DNA from: Clostridiales bacterium
GTDB taxonomy: Bacteria; Bacillota; Clostridia; Peptostreptococcales; NVVX01
DNA length: 36,836 bases
Assembly: GCA_021129775.1 (NCBI GenBank)
Contig: JAJOKP010000066.1
Span: 1 to 36,836 of the forward strand
Direction of reading: 5' to 3'
The notes below the pieces were generated by a model, which saw only the letters and a program-made list of their open reading frames with translations, was not told where the DNA came from and ran no database searches. Of this stretch, positions 18,020 to 26,546 are shown in pieces. Made by a program: the position numbers and the translations under genes. Each line of letters starts with the position of its first letter. The first letter of the stretch is position 1.

Positions 18020-18054
18020 AAACAGCATTTTTATAACTACAGTATTCACGAATA

Positions 18055-18118
18055 CCTTTAATTTAGTACGGAGAGACTAAAAAGGGAGTTGTTGCTCCCA
18101 ACAAATTACAAAGGGAGG
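18055..18118 (+). promoter_or_regulatory. second PyrR-loop-like hairpin plus a hairpin that can mask the pyrB ribosome site
   Basis: TTTAGT (18062-18067) and ACTAAA (18076-18081) form a perfect stem with loop ACGGAGAG; the AGTACGGAGAGACT block matches the PyrR consensus at about 12 of 14 positions and again sits in a CTTTAATT...AAGGG context. Next to it GGGAG (18084-18088) can pair with CTCCC (18095-18099). That same CTCCC can alternatively pair with GGGAG of the pyrB Shine-Dalgarno (18113-18118). This looks like a translational switch, or the relic of a duplicated leader. The PyrR role is inferred from motif likeness. Confidence 0.55.
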
Positions 18119-18126
18119 AAATCTAT

Positions 18127-19056
18127 ATGTCATTAAAAAACAAGCATTTTGTTGATCCAAATGATTTTACAATTGATGAGCTAAAACATTTGGTAAACCT
18201 CGGACTTAAAATGTATGAAAATCCCAAGAAATATGCAGATACTTGCAAGGGAAAAATTTTAGGAACTTTATTCTATGAACCGAGCACAAGGACACGTTTA
18301 AGTTTTGAATCGGCTATGCTAAGACTAGGAGGAACCATTCTTGGTTTTTCTGATGCAAATACGACATCTGCAAAAAAAGGGGAAAGTATTGCTGATACAA
18401 TACGCGTACTAGACGACTACGCTGACATTTTAGTTATGAGACACCCGAGAGAAGGCGCCCCAAAATTAGCATCACAATTCTCATCAGTTCCTCTTGTGAA
18501 TGGTGGAGACGGAGGGCATCAGCATCCAACTCAAACATTAACCGATTTAACAACTATCCAGTATTACAAAGGTGAAGTGAAAAATTTGCGATTTGCCTTT
18601 TGTGGTGATTTGTTGTTTGGCAGAACTGTTCACTCTTTGCTCAAAACGCTTAGCCGTTTCCCTAGCATCGAATTTACACTAATATCTCCACCAGAGCTGA
18701 GAATTCCTAATCATCTGCGAATTGATATTGCAAACAATTACAATGTAAAAATAATTGAAACCGAGTCCTTAGAAGATTGCATTTCTACTTTAGATGTTCT
18801 TTACATGACTAGAATCCAAAAAGAAAGATTTTTCAACGAAGAAGAGTATCTTAAACTAAGAGATGTATACATTTTAGATAAAAAGAAATTATCTCACGCA
18901 AAAGATGATCTGCTAATTATGCATCCGTTACCTAGAGTTAGCGAAATTAGTTATGATGTTGACTCAGACCCACGTAGCAAGTATTTTGATCAAGCTAAAC
19001 TTGGTGTTTATGCTAGAATGGCTTTAATTTCACTATTATTGGGGGTGTGCGAATAA
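18127..19056 (+). CDS. pyrB: aspartate carbamoyltransferase catalytic chain
   Basis: PyrB makes carbamoyl-aspartate, the committed step of pyrimidine synthesis. The 309-aa product carries the carbamoyl-phosphate loop EPSTRTRLSFE (51-61), the conserved Ser/Lys region TTSAKKGES, GDGGHQHPTQ and the aspartate-site MTRIQKERF and HPLPR blocks. AAGGGAGG precedes the ATG. The stop overlaps the pyrI start by one base (TAATG), so the two chains are made together. Control by PyrR attenuation is indicated by the leader upstream, with pyrI giving allosteric control of the enzyme itself. Confidence 0.97.
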   Translation: MSLKNKHFVDPNDFTIDELKHLVNLGLKMYENPKKYADTCKGKILGTLFYEPSTRTRLSFESAMLRLGGTILGFSDANTTSAKKGESIADTIRVLDDYADILVMRHPREGAPKLASQFSSVPLVNGGDGGHQHPTQTLTDLTTIQYYKGEVKNLRFAFCGDLLFGRTVHSLLKTLSRFPSIEFTLISPPELRIPNHLRIDIANNYNVKIIETESLEDCISTLDVLYMTRIQKERFFNEEEYLKLRDVYILDKKKLSHAKDDLLIMHPLPRVSEISYDVDSDPRSKYFDQAKLGVYARMALISLLLGVCE

Positions 19057-19484
19057 TGCTAGAGGTAACAGGCATTAAAAGAGGAATAGTAATTGATCAT
19101 ATCTCTTCAGGTAAAGGCTTGAAGATATTTCAAAAACTAAATCTACACAAGATGAATACCCCAGTTGTTCTACTGATTAATGTTTCAAGTAATAAGCTTG
19201 GCAGAAAAGATATAATTAAAATACAAGAGCATATTGATGTAGATTTAACTATGCTAGGACTTATTGACCAAAACATTACCGTCAATATTATTGAAGATGA
19301 GGAAATAGTTGAAAAAGTTAAAATTAGTATACCAAAAAAAGTAAGCGGTTTGTTTAAGTGTAAAAACCCACGCTGCATCACTTCTATTGATGAGTGTGCA
19401 AAGCCTGAGTTCACATTAATACCTAATGGGAAAATTCAATATAAATGCAGCTATTGCGAAGAACTTACTGAGTATAAGTTATAA
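19056..19484 (+). CDS. pyrI: aspartate carbamoyltransferase regulatory chain
   Basis: The start is the ATG at 19056, overlapping the pyrB TAA; an in-frame GTG three codons earlier is less likely because GGGGGTG serves as the ribosome site. The 142-aa product begins MLEVTGIKRGIVIDHI, the nucleotide-binding allosteric domain, and ends with the zinc domain: CKNPRC and, after a loop, CSYC, the four cysteines that hold catalytic-chain contacts. It mediates CTP/ATP control of PyrB. A separate regulatory chain means a dodecameric E. coli-type enzyme rather than the unregulated trimer of Bacillus. Confidence 0.96.
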   Translation: MLEVTGIKRGIVIDHISSGKGLKIFQKLNLHKMNTPVVLLINVSSNKLGRKDIIKIQEHIDVDLTMLGLIDQNITVNIIEDEEIVEKVKISIPKKVSGLFKCKNPRCITSIDECAKPEFTLIPNGKIQYKCSYCEELTEYKL

Positions 19485-19518
19485 CAACAAAATAGACTTA
19501 ATACAATTCTATCAGAAA

Positions 19519-19550
19519 ACTAGCAAATTCATTTGCTGGTTTTTGTCTTT
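19519..19550 (+). terminator. intrinsic terminator of pyrBI
   Basis: ACTAGCAAAT (19519-19528) and ATTTGCTGGT (19531-19540) form the stem, with G-U pairs and an opened tip, followed by TTTTTGTCTTT. It lies 35 bases past the pyrI stop. Confidence 0.75.
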
Positions 19551-19558
19551 ACCAATTA

Positions 19559-19780
19559 TTACTTCCTTTTATCCTTAGTTCCTAAAAAAATAAGTACTAA
19601 ACTAGAAAACTGGGTAATCCGTAAAGCATAATTATCATCATAAAGTCCACTACCAGTAAATAATAATAATATTATATCGGCTACTGCAAACCCCAGTACA
19701 AAGAGCCCCACTCCTCTAACAACATCTTTTCCAGTAATCACAATTCGTTTCTTTTTTACTGCGTTATTTCTCTCACTCAT
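19559..19780 (-). CDS. small two-helix membrane protein, unidentified
   Basis: The 73-aa product starts at an ATG with AGAGGAT upstream. It has a basic N-terminus, two hydrophobic segments (about 22-43 and 52-68) joined by a short acidic loop, and a Lys/Arg-rich tail. I recognise no family. It follows the YczE-like gene by 74 bases on the same strand and may be cotranscribed with it. Confidence 0.5.
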   Translation of the reverse strand: MSERNNAVKKKRIVITGKDVVRGVGLFVLGFAVADIILLLFTGSGLYDDNYALRITQFSSLVLIFLGTKDKRK

Positions 19781-19854
19781 ATTTCAATCCTCTTTTCTAG
19801 GTTTTTTAGGGTTTTATTTTGGCTCAAGTTTTCATAAGTTACTTTACACTACCT

Positions 19855-20526
19855 CTAGGTTGATTTCACTCTATGATACAGCTCTACACAATCAACATGT
19901 TTTGTGTTTTTAGAGTCGTATTTCCCTAGTTTAAACGCAACATCCACTGAAAACCCAATTGTTGCAGCGAATATTATTGTGCCAATTCCAACTGGTCCTC
20001 CTAAAAAACAACCTGCCGCCAAAGCTACAAATTCAATTAGTCCTCTCACTAGCCAAGCAGGTTTTTTAAATCTTAGTACTAATCCTTCCATAAGCCCATC
20101 TCTTGGACCAGCACCTAAATGAACTTGCAGATATAACAGTATTGCCCACCCCATTAGTGCAATGCCAGCAAACAGCATTAAATATCTGCCCATAAGAGAT
20201 TCTGGAGTAGTTATTACTCCTAAAGACTCAATAACATCTATCATAATACCTATCATAAACATGTTTAATACTGTTGCAAATCCAGGAACAACTCCTAAAA
20301 ACATCGAAAAAAGTAACACAGCAAAACCTACTACAATTGTGGCTTGTCCAAGAGTTAAAACAGTTTGTTCTGCAATACCTACATGCAATACACCCCATGG
20401 ACCCACACCAAGATCTGCTTTTAAGTTCAATAAAATAGCGAAAGCCAAAATACTAAACGCCAAAAGTAAGGATGGGGTCTTTTTTAAAACGTCAAATACA
20501 ACACTTTTATTCGTCATTTTATCCAC
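19855..20526 (-). CDS. YczE/YitT-like integral membrane protein
   Basis: The 223-aa product has about five to six membrane segments and a repeated pattern: LNLKADLGVGPWGVLHVGIA in the first half and LQVHLGAGPRDGLMEGLV in the second, the LG-GPWD/R-type internal duplication of the YczE/YyaS family. The biochemical role of the family is not established; Bacillus YczE affects surfactin production. There are no motifs for transport substrates. It is transcribed leftward and probably leads the small membrane protein gene at 19559-19780. Confidence 0.75.
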   Translation of the reverse strand: MDKMTNKSVVFDVLKKTPSLLLAFSILAFAILLNLKADLGVGPWGVLHVGIAEQTVLTLGQATIVVGFAVLLFSMFLGVVPGFATVLNMFMIGIMIDVIESLGVITTPESLMGRYLMLFAGIALMGWAILLYLQVHLGAGPRDGLMEGLVLRFKKPAWLVRGLIEFVALAAGCFLGGPVGIGTIIFAATIGFSVDVAFKLGKYDSKNTKHVDCVELYHRVKST

Positions 20527-20559
20527 CTATTTTCAATTTTATTAGTTTGTTTAGTGTGT

Positions 20560-20839
20560 CAAAAAAAATATTCAATCATAACACGCATATCACTTCGTTG
20601 CAATGCGAAATTAGAAAAGTGCAAACCGAGACACGTTCGACTCGCAAGCTCGCTTGCCTGCGCGTCTCACGCAGACAGGCGAGCAAGCAGGCTCAGGGTG
20701 AGAGTTTCACTTCTCACTTTGTTTTGGGCCCCCACAAGGGGAGCCCCTACAGGTTTTCTCCTCTTTATTCTTTACTCTTTATTCTTTATTCTTTATTCTT
20801 TTCCTAACCAACTTTTCAACTGACCAACTTTCCAACTTT
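20560..20839. repeat. mosaic intergenic spacer with GC-rich hairpins and short tandem repeats
   Basis: No gene is visible. The part at 20630-20710 is GC-rich and full of near-inverted words such as CTCGCTTGCCTG and CAGGCGAGCAAG. A GGGGCTCCCC-type segment follows (about 20730-20750), then tandem TTTATTC units (about 20760-20800), then CCAACTTT-type repeats. Words are shared with other spacers: GTTCGACTCG and CTCAGGGTGA recur at 36388-36420, and TTTTCCTAACCAACT recurs at about 24017. Confidence 0.6.
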
Positions 20840-21430
20840 TTATTCTAAATCCATCTTTTTAGTAAATGCTTCCCATACCTTTTCGATCCCTTCTTTTTTT
20901 AAAGCGGATAGAGGGACTACTACATCTTCTACATTCATCTTTAGCTTAGTTCTTATAATATTAACATGCTTTTGCAATTTAGATTTTGATATTTTATCTT
21001 TCTTTGTTGCCATTACGATTGTTCCATACCCAAAATGTCTAAGCCATTCATACATTAAAACATCATTGTTTGAAGGCTCATGCCTAATGTCCACAAGAAG
21101 AACAACTTCACGCAAATTTTCTCTTGTCGATAAATAAGTTTCCATCATTTTACCCCACTCTGCACGTGATGTTTTAGAAACCTTCGCATAACCATAGCCT
21201 GGCAGGTCTACTAAATGAAATTCTTCGTTTATGAGGTAAAAATTAATCGTTCTCGTTTTACCAGGATTTTGACTTGTTCTCGCTAGTTTTTTCCTTCCTA
21301 AAATAGTATTTATTGCAGAAGATTTCCCTACATTAGATCTACCAACCAAGGCAATTTCTGGCATCAATCCCTCTGGGTACTGTTTAGGTGCTACTGCACT
21401 CATTACTATTTCAGCCGTTTTAATCTTCAT
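20840..21430 (-). CDS. engB: ribosome-biogenesis GTPase EngB (YsxC)
   Basis: EngB is an essential GTPase acting late in 50S subunit assembly. The 196-aa product has the P-loop GRSNVGKS (30-37), the G2/G3 regions KTRTINFY and DLPGYG, and TKKDKISK as the specificity loop. Its start overlaps the end of lon by 11 bases, the common Firmicute lon-engB arrangement, so it depends on lon transcription and translational coupling. Confidence 0.96.
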   Translation of the reverse strand: MKIKTAEIVMSAVAPKQYPEGLMPEIALVGRSNVGKSSAINTILGRKKLARTSQNPGKTRTINFYLINEEFHLVDLPGYGYAKVSKTSRAEWGKMMETYLSTRENLREVVLLVDIRHEPSNNDVLMYEWLRHFGYGTIVMATKKDKISKSKLQKHVNIIRTKLKMNVEDVVVPLSALKKEGIEKVWEAFTKKMDLE

Positions 21431-23810
21431 TTTGATTATCCTCTACAAATACATACTTTAAAACATCATCCATGTAATTAACAAATATAAAATCTATTTT
21501 TCTTCTAATATTTTCGGTTATCTCGTCAACATCTTTTTCATTTTCTACAGGAAGTAGTACCTTCTTTATTCCAGCTCTTTTAGCTGCCAAAACTTTTTCT
21601 TTTATTCCACCCACTGGCAACACCTTACCTCTAAGCGTTATTTCACCTGTCATCGCCATAAATCTGTTAATTGGCTTTTTCGTTAACGCCGAAATAACAG
21701 CGGTAGCCATTGCAATTCCAGCTGACGGTCCATCTTTTGGAATTGCGCCTTCTGGTATATGAATGTGGATGTCTAATGTTTTGTAGAAGTCTTCGTCTAT
21801 ATTCAATTCTTCTGCCTTTGAACGCACAAAACTAATTCCTGCACGCGCTGACTCTTTCATTACATCCCCAAGCTGACCAGTTAAAACTAGTTTTCCAGTT
21901 CCTTTTAAAGGCGTTACTTCAATAGTTAATGTGTCGCCACCAACTGGTGTCCATGCTAATCCTCTTACTGTACCAACTTCGTCTTTTTGATTTGCTAATT
22001 CAAATCTATATATCTCCTTACCTAAGTATTTTTCAACGCTGTTTTCTGAAATTCTTACGTTTTGCGATTTACCTTCAACTATTTTCTTTGCTGCTTTTCT
22101 GCACAAATTAGCAATTTGTCTTTCTAAGTTCCTAACCCCAGCTTCTCTAGTATAAAAATTAATAATCGCTGTAATCGCATGTTCAGAAATGTTAATCCTT
22201 TTGGAAGTTAATCCATGCTCTTTTATTTGCTTAGGCACTAAATATTTCATAGCAATTTTTCTTTTCTCTTCTTCCGTATAACCCTCAATTCTAATTACTT
22301 CCATCCGGTCGAGCAATGCCCTTGGTATCGTGCTTGTAGAGTTCGCTGTAGTAATAAACATAACCTTTGACAAATCAAATGGTATGTCTAAATAATGGTC
22401 TGTAAAGTCATTGTTTTGTTCTGGATCTAAGACCTCCAATAATGCTGATGCAGGATCCCCTCTAAAATCGTTAGCTATCTTGTCAATCTCGTCAAACAAA
22501 AATACCGGGTTTTTAGTGCCAACCTGCCTAATAGAAGATATTATCCGCCCAGGGATAGCCCCTATATACGTCCTTCTATGCCCTCTGATTTCTGCTTCGT
22601 CTCTAACTCCACCTAGCGACATTCTAACAAACTCTCTATTTAGCGCTCGTGCAATTGATTTTGCAATTGATGTTTTCCCTACACCTGGCGGACCTACTAA
22701 ACATAGTATTGGCCCTTTCATTGATTTGGTAAGTTGCCTAATTGCTAGAAATTCTAGTATCCTACCTTTAACTTTGTCTAATCCGTGATGATCTTCATCC
22801 AATGTCTTAGCAGATGACTTTAAATCTAACTTTTCCTTAGTTTCTTTTTTCCAAGGAAGGTTTAATGTCCAATCTAAATAACTTCTGATTACACCCGATT
22901 CTGCAGAATTAGGTGATAATCTAAGCAATCTATCAATTTCTCTTAGTATTTTCTCCTTGATAGTCTTAGAAAGCTTTAATTTATTTAACTTTTTCTTTAA
23001 CTCGTCCACTTCTTCGACTACATTTTCATCCTCTCCCAATTCTTTTTGAATTGCTTTTAATTGCTCTCTTAAATAGTAATCTTTTTGAACCTTATTGATT
23101 TGCTTGTTTACACGCTCAGCGATTGTATTTTCAATTTCTAATATCTCTATTTCTTCAGCTAAAATTCGATATACCGTTTCTAGCCTTGAAATAATATCAA
23201 ATTTATCTAATATATCTTGTTTTTGCTGTTGCTTGATAAAGATATTTGCAGCAATAGTATCTGCTAGCCTCCCTGGAAATTCAATCTCTGATATAGTTAT
23301 TAATATTTCAGGAGACATTTTGTTGCTTACATCAATATAATGTTCAAATGTGTCTTGAACACTTCTCATTAATGCTTCTATTTTCTTACTATGCTCTCCT
23401 TCTTCGCTTGCCTTCTCTTCCTCCGCCTCTATTAGAAAGAATGGACTTTCATGCACTACGTTTTTTATTTTTGCGCGTGAAATCCCCTCGACTAGAACCC
23501 GTACATTATTCCCAGGCAATTTCAACATTTGCTTAATTTTAGCTATTGTCCCTACACGATAAAAATCCTTAGCTGCAGGCATATTTACTTCCACTTCTTT
23601 TTGGGAAGTTAGAAAAACAAGCTGATCATTAACCATAGCCTCTTCAAGTGCATTAACAGATCTTTCTCTACCTACATCAAAATGTACAACCATATAAGGA
23701 AATATAGTTAATCCTCTAAGTGGTATTAGCGGAATTTGACGTGTGGTAATTGTAACGTCAGTTTCGTTTCTATCTTCTGTCTTTACTTTTTCTGCATCTC
23801 TATTTATCAT
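21420..23810 (-). CDS. lon: ATP-dependent protease Lon
   Basis: I choose the ATG at 23808-23810, with AGAGGA upstream; a TTG six codons earlier overlaps that site. The 796-aa product has the N-terminal substrate-binding LON domain (about 20-205), a coiled-coil segment, Walker A GPPGVGKT and Walker B in the AAA module, and a C-terminal protease with the catalytic Ser in PKDGPSAG and its Lys partner about 40 residues on. It degrades misfolded and regulatory proteins in the cytoplasm. A clear sigma-A promoter lies about 65 bases upstream; I see no CtsR or CIRCE heat-shock operator. Confidence 0.97.
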   Translation of the reverse strand: MINRDAEKVKTEDRNETDVTITTRQIPLIPLRGLTIFPYMVVHFDVGRERSVNALEEAMVNDQLVFLTSQKEVEVNMPAAKDFYRVGTIAKIKQMLKLPGNNVRVLVEGISRAKIKNVVHESPFFLIEAEEEKASEEGEHSKKIEALMRSVQDTFEHYIDVSNKMSPEILITISEIEFPGRLADTIAANIFIKQQQKQDILDKFDIISRLETVYRILAEEIEILEIENTIAERVNKQINKVQKDYYLREQLKAIQKELGEDENVVEEVDELKKKLNKLKLSKTIKEKILREIDRLLRLSPNSAESGVIRSYLDWTLNLPWKKETKEKLDLKSSAKTLDEDHHGLDKVKGRILEFLAIRQLTKSMKGPILCLVGPPGVGKTSIAKSIARALNREFVRMSLGGVRDEAEIRGHRRTYIGAIPGRIISSIRQVGTKNPVFLFDEIDKIANDFRGDPASALLEVLDPEQNNDFTDHYLDIPFDLSKVMFITTANSTSTIPRALLDRMEVIRIEGYTEEEKRKIAMKYLVPKQIKEHGLTSKRINISEHAITAIINFYTREAGVRNLERQIANLCRKAAKKIVEGKSQNVRISENSVEKYLGKEIYRFELANQKDEVGTVRGLAWTPVGGDTLTIEVTPLKGTGKLVLTGQLGDVMKESARAGISFVRSKAEELNIDEDFYKTLDIHIHIPEGAIPKDGPSAGIAMATAVISALTKKPINRFMAMTGEITLRGKVLPVGGIKEKVLAAKRAGIKKVLLPVENEKDVDEITENIRRKIDFIFVNYMDDVLKYVFVEDNQNED

Positions 23811-23873
23811 ATTTATCGTTCCTCTCAAACACTCAATTAGTACTCTTTATATTACTCATTTATTCTTTCTTAA

Positions 23874-23902
23874 ATTATACATATTTTTAGACTTATTTTC
23901 AA
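23874..23902 (-). promoter_or_regulatory. sigma-A promoter of lon-engB
   Basis: On the minus strand TTGAAA (23897-23902) and TATAAT (23874-23879) are separated by exactly 17 bases. Initiation would be near 23867, leaving a leader of about 57 bases before the lon ATG. Confidence 0.75.
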
Positions 23903-23944
23903 CTGATTTTCATCTTTAATAATATACGATATCTCGTGTGGTGC

Positions 23945-24095
23945 ACGTAGTAATAAGAATAATCCATCAAAAACCTGCCACCTACGAGGGATTGCCCCCT
24001 ACAGCTGAACCCTTTTTCTCTTTTCCTAACCAACTAACCAATTTTCCAACTTTCCACTTTACACTTTACACTTTATACTTTATACTTTATGCTGA
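23945..24095. repeat. mosaic intergenic spacer between lon and the chromate transporter genes
   Basis: It contains CCCCCTACAG, TTTTCCTAACCAACTAACC and then tandem ACTTTACACTTTATACTTT-type units just before the transporter start. The first two modules also occur in the spacer at 20560-20839, so lon-engB is flanked on both sides by related spacer DNA. Confidence 0.55.
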
Positions 24096-24104
24096 GGTGT
24101 TTCT

Positions 24105-24653
24105 ATGAATTTCTATTTGAATTTATTTTTAATCTTTCTAAAAGTTGGAGCCTTCACTCTGGGTGGTGGATATGCAATGATTCCTGTTATACAGAGAGAG
24201 GTAGTCCATAATCACAAATTGATTGATGCTGATGAATTTCTAGATATTATTGCTGTTTCTCAAAGTTTACCTGGTGCTATTGCTGTTAATTCTGCAGTTT
24301 TTATCGGCTACAAACTTGCTGGAATTATTGGTAGCTTAGTTACGCTTTTGGGTATTGTCCTCCCTTCATTAGTTGTTATCATCACAGTAGCTATTTTTTA
24401 TAATGAAATTAAAGGACTAAAAGTAGTACAGGCATTTTTCCAAGGCGTTCGTCCAGCTATCGTTGCTCTTATTGCAGCAACTGTAGTTAAGCTTACGTAC
24501 TCTATTCCTAAAAAATATATTAATTTTTTCATTATTACGCTTTCTTTTGTCGGTATTGCACTGCTTGATATTCACCCTATTGTTATTATAATAGCTTGCG
24601 CATTGATAGGTTTAATATTCAGCCGAAAGGAGGATTCAGATGAATTACCTTAA
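24105..24653 (+). CDS. chromate transporter (CHR/ChrA family), first half-size subunit
   Basis: The 182-aa product has the CHR signature GAFTLGGGYAMIPVIQREVV near its N-terminus and SQSLPGAIAVNSA, with about six hydrophobic segments. It belongs to the short-chain CHR group, in which two half-size proteins encoded side by side replace one long ChrA. Members move chromate and probably other oxyanions; the true substrate here is unknown. The ATG has GAGG upstream and the 3' end overlaps the second subunit gene by 14 bases. Confidence 0.88.
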   Translation: MNFYLNLFLIFLKVGAFTLGGGYAMIPVIQREVVHNHKLIDADEFLDIIAVSQSLPGAIAVNSAVFIGYKLAGIIGSLVTLLGIVLPSLVVIITVAIFYNEIKGLKVVQAFFQGVRPAIVALIAATVVKLTYSIPKKYINFFIITLSFVGIALLDIHPIVIIIACALIGLIFSRKEDSDELP

Positions 24654-25161
24654 CCTCTTTCTTGTTTTCTTTAGGATAGGTGCTTTTACATTCGGTGGTG
24701 GTTATGCAATGCTTCCTTTAATAGAGAGAGAAATCGTCTCTGTTAATCAATGGCTATCTCAATCTGAATTTATTGATATATTCGCAATTTCGCAAATGTC
24801 TCCAGGACCCATCGCCATAAATGCTGCAACTTTTGTAGGATTCAGATCCTCTGGCGTTCCTGGCGCTTTATTTGCAACTTTCGGCGTAATACTGCCTTCC
24901 TTTATTTTAGTGACAAGTCTAGCCAAAATGATTCTAAACAATAAAGATTCAGTTTATATTAAAGGCATTTTCGCAGGTATTCGTCCTGCAGTAATTGGTC
25001 TTATTTCAGCCGCTTGCCTCTCTATGTTTCAAATTTCAGTTGTCGACTATAAAGGGGGAATCATAGCTATAGTAGTGTTTATAATATTTATAAGAGTGAA
25101 GGTTCATCCAATAATACTAATTCTTTTTTCTGGTTTTCTAGGGGTTTTTCTGTATAGCTAG
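24640..25161 (+). CDS. chromate transporter (CHR/ChrA family), second half-size subunit
   Basis: The 173-aa product repeats the pattern of its neighbour: GAFTFGGGYAMLPLIEREIV, SQMSPGPIAINAATFVG and FAGIRPAVIGLISAA. AAAGGAGG ahead of the ATG lies inside the end of the first gene. The pair should form an antiparallel heterodimer in the membrane. A 17-base tandem duplication (25151-25184) includes this gene's stop codon and leads into the long inverted repeat downstream. Confidence 0.88.
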   Translation: MNYLNLFLVFFRIGAFTFGGGYAMLPLIEREIVSVNQWLSQSEFIDIFAISQMSPGPIAINAATFVGFRSSGVPGALFATFGVILPSFILVTSLAKMILNNKDSVYIKGIFAGIRPAVIGLISAACLSMFQISVVDYKGGIIAIVVFIIFIRVKVHPIILILFSGFLGVFLYS

Positions 25162-25177
25162 GGGTCATGTATAGCTA

Positions 25178-25254
25178 GGGGTCAGGCTTTACAAGTTGAC
25201 GAATGGACATGCAAGAAAAATTTGTCCATTCGTCAACTTGTAAAGCCTGATCCC
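25178..25254. repeat. long inverted repeat between convergent chromate transporter and clpX genes
   Basis: The left arm (25178-25209) and right arm (25223-25254) are 32 bases each, with one G-T position; the inner 28 pairs are perfect. The loop is 13 bases. It lies between two convergent genes and could end transcription from both sides, though neither side has a real U tract. GGGGTCAGGC-type ends resemble REP-like spacers seen in many Firmicute genomes. Confidence 0.85.
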
Positions 25255-25261
25255 ATTACTA

Positions 25262-26533
25262 CTAAGATGCTGTTTCTTTTGGTTTTTTACTTTTCCTTTT
25301 ACTCCCTTTTTTGTAAACAATGGTTGGTGTTTTATCATTTAGTATCACATCTCTAGTTATAATTACTCTCTCTATACTATCACTAGTAGGAATATCATAC
25401 ATTATGTCTAGCATAATAGTTTCTATAATTCCTCTCAAGCCTCTAGCCCCTGATTTCCTCTCAATAGCCTTATTTGCAATGATTTCTAATACTCCACTCT
25501 CAAACTCAAGAGTCACCCCATCTATTTCAAGAAGTTTATTATACTGCTTGACTAAAGCGTTTTTAGGTTCTGTAAGTATTTGAACTAAAGCTTCTTCGCT
25601 AAGCTGCTCTAATGTAACTACTACTGGTAGCCTGCCGACGAATTCGGGAATTAACCCGTACTTTAAAATATCTTCTGGTTGTAATGATTTCAAAATTTCA
25701 TTAATATTTGTGCGTTCTTTTGTTTTAATCTCCGCACCAAAACCCATAGCTGTTTTCCCTGTTCGCTTCTGTATAATATTTGAAATGCCATCAAATGCTC
25801 CACCACATATAAACAATATATCCGTAGTATCTAACTGTATAAAGTCTTGGTGTGGGTGCTTTCTTCCCCCTTGCGGTGGGACATTAGCTACTGTTCCTTC
25901 TAGGACTTTCAAGAGAGCTTGTTGTACTCCCTCACCACTTACATCTCTTGTAATTGATGGGTTTTCAGATTTTCTTGCTATCTTATCTATCTCATCAATA
26001 TATATAATCCCTTGCTCTGCCTTTTCAATATCATAATCTGCAGCTTGTATTATTTTCAGTAAAATGTTCTCTACGTCTTCTCCCACGTACCCAGCTTCTG
26101 TCAAAGAAGTCGCATCGGCAATTGCAAATGGAACATTTAATATTTTTGCTAAAGTTTGTGCTAACAAAGTTTTCCCCGACCCTGTTGGTCCAACCATTAT
26201 TATATTACTCTTTTGCAACTCAACATCATCAGATTTTGTTTCAAGATTTATTCTCTTATAGTGATTATATACTGCAACAGCTAAGGTTTTCTTTGCCTTC
26301 TCTTGCCCAATCACATATTGATCTAATATTTCTTTTATTTCTTTAGGTTTTGGCAAGTTCAATATGTCTACATCGAAATTCTCAGTAAACTCGTCAAGAA
26401 TAATTTCTTGACACAATTCTATACACTCGTCGCAAATGTATACACTAGGTCCTGCAATTAGCCTTTTGACTTGTTCTTGAGTTTTGGCACAAAACGAGCA
26501 TTTCAAATGCTTTTTGTCTTCAAATTTTGCCAT
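25262..26533 (-). CDS. clpX: ATP-dependent Clp protease ATP-binding subunit ClpX
   Basis: The 423-aa unfoldase has the N-terminal zinc-binding domain with Cys12, Cys15, Cys34 and Cys37, Walker A GPTGSGKT at about 115-122, Walker [12 protein letters not shown], and the pore and IGF-type regions for ClpP docking further on. It selects and unfolds tagged proteins and threads them into ClpP. It is 13 bases downstream of clpP in a tig-clpP-clpX operon, an order shared with E. coli and many Clostridia. Confidence 0.98.
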   Translation of the reverse strand: MAKFEDKKHLKCSFCAKTQEQVKRLIAGPSVYICDECIELCQEIILDEFTENFDVDILNLPKPKEIKEILDQYVIGQEKAKKTLAVAVYNHYKRINLETKSDDVELQKSNIIMVGPTGSGKTLLAQTLAKILNVPFAIADATSLTEAGYVGEDVENILLKIIQAADYDIEKAEQGIIYIDEIDKIARKSENPSITRDVSGEGVQQALLKVLEGTVANVPPQGGRKHPHQDFIQLDTTDILFICGGAFDGISNIIQKRTGKTAMGFGAEIKTKERTNINEILKSLQPEDILKYGLIPEFVGRLPVVVTLEQLSEEALVQILTEPKNALVKQYNKLLEIDGVTLEFESGVLEIIANKAIERKSGARGLRGIIETIMLDIMYDIPTSDSIERVIITRDVILNDKTPTIVYKKGSKRKSKKPKETAS

Positions 26534-26546
26534 AATAACACCTCTT

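Noticed and set aside
17768-18061. 97-codon open frame across the pyrB leader
   Set aside because: It runs through the attenuator, the palindromic element and the second hairpin; its translation follows repeat DNA and has no family likeness. The RNA structures explain the sequence better.
20600-20720. Possible CRISPR-like repeats in the GC-rich spacer
   Set aside because: Words recur irregularly and inverted, with no constant repeat or spacer length, and no cas genes are present.
20472-20823. Two plus-strand frames through the GC-rich spacer
   Set aside because: They translate tandem TTTATTC units and hairpin DNA into low-complexity peptides; no coding signature.
22411-22788. 125-codon frame antisense to lon
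   Set aside because: Shadow of the strongly conserved AAA module on the other strand.
23829-23902. CtsR or CIRCE heat-shock operator upstream of lon
   Set aside because: I looked for GGTCAAA-type direct repeats and the CIRCE inverted repeat and saw neither; only a plain sigma-A promoter is supported.
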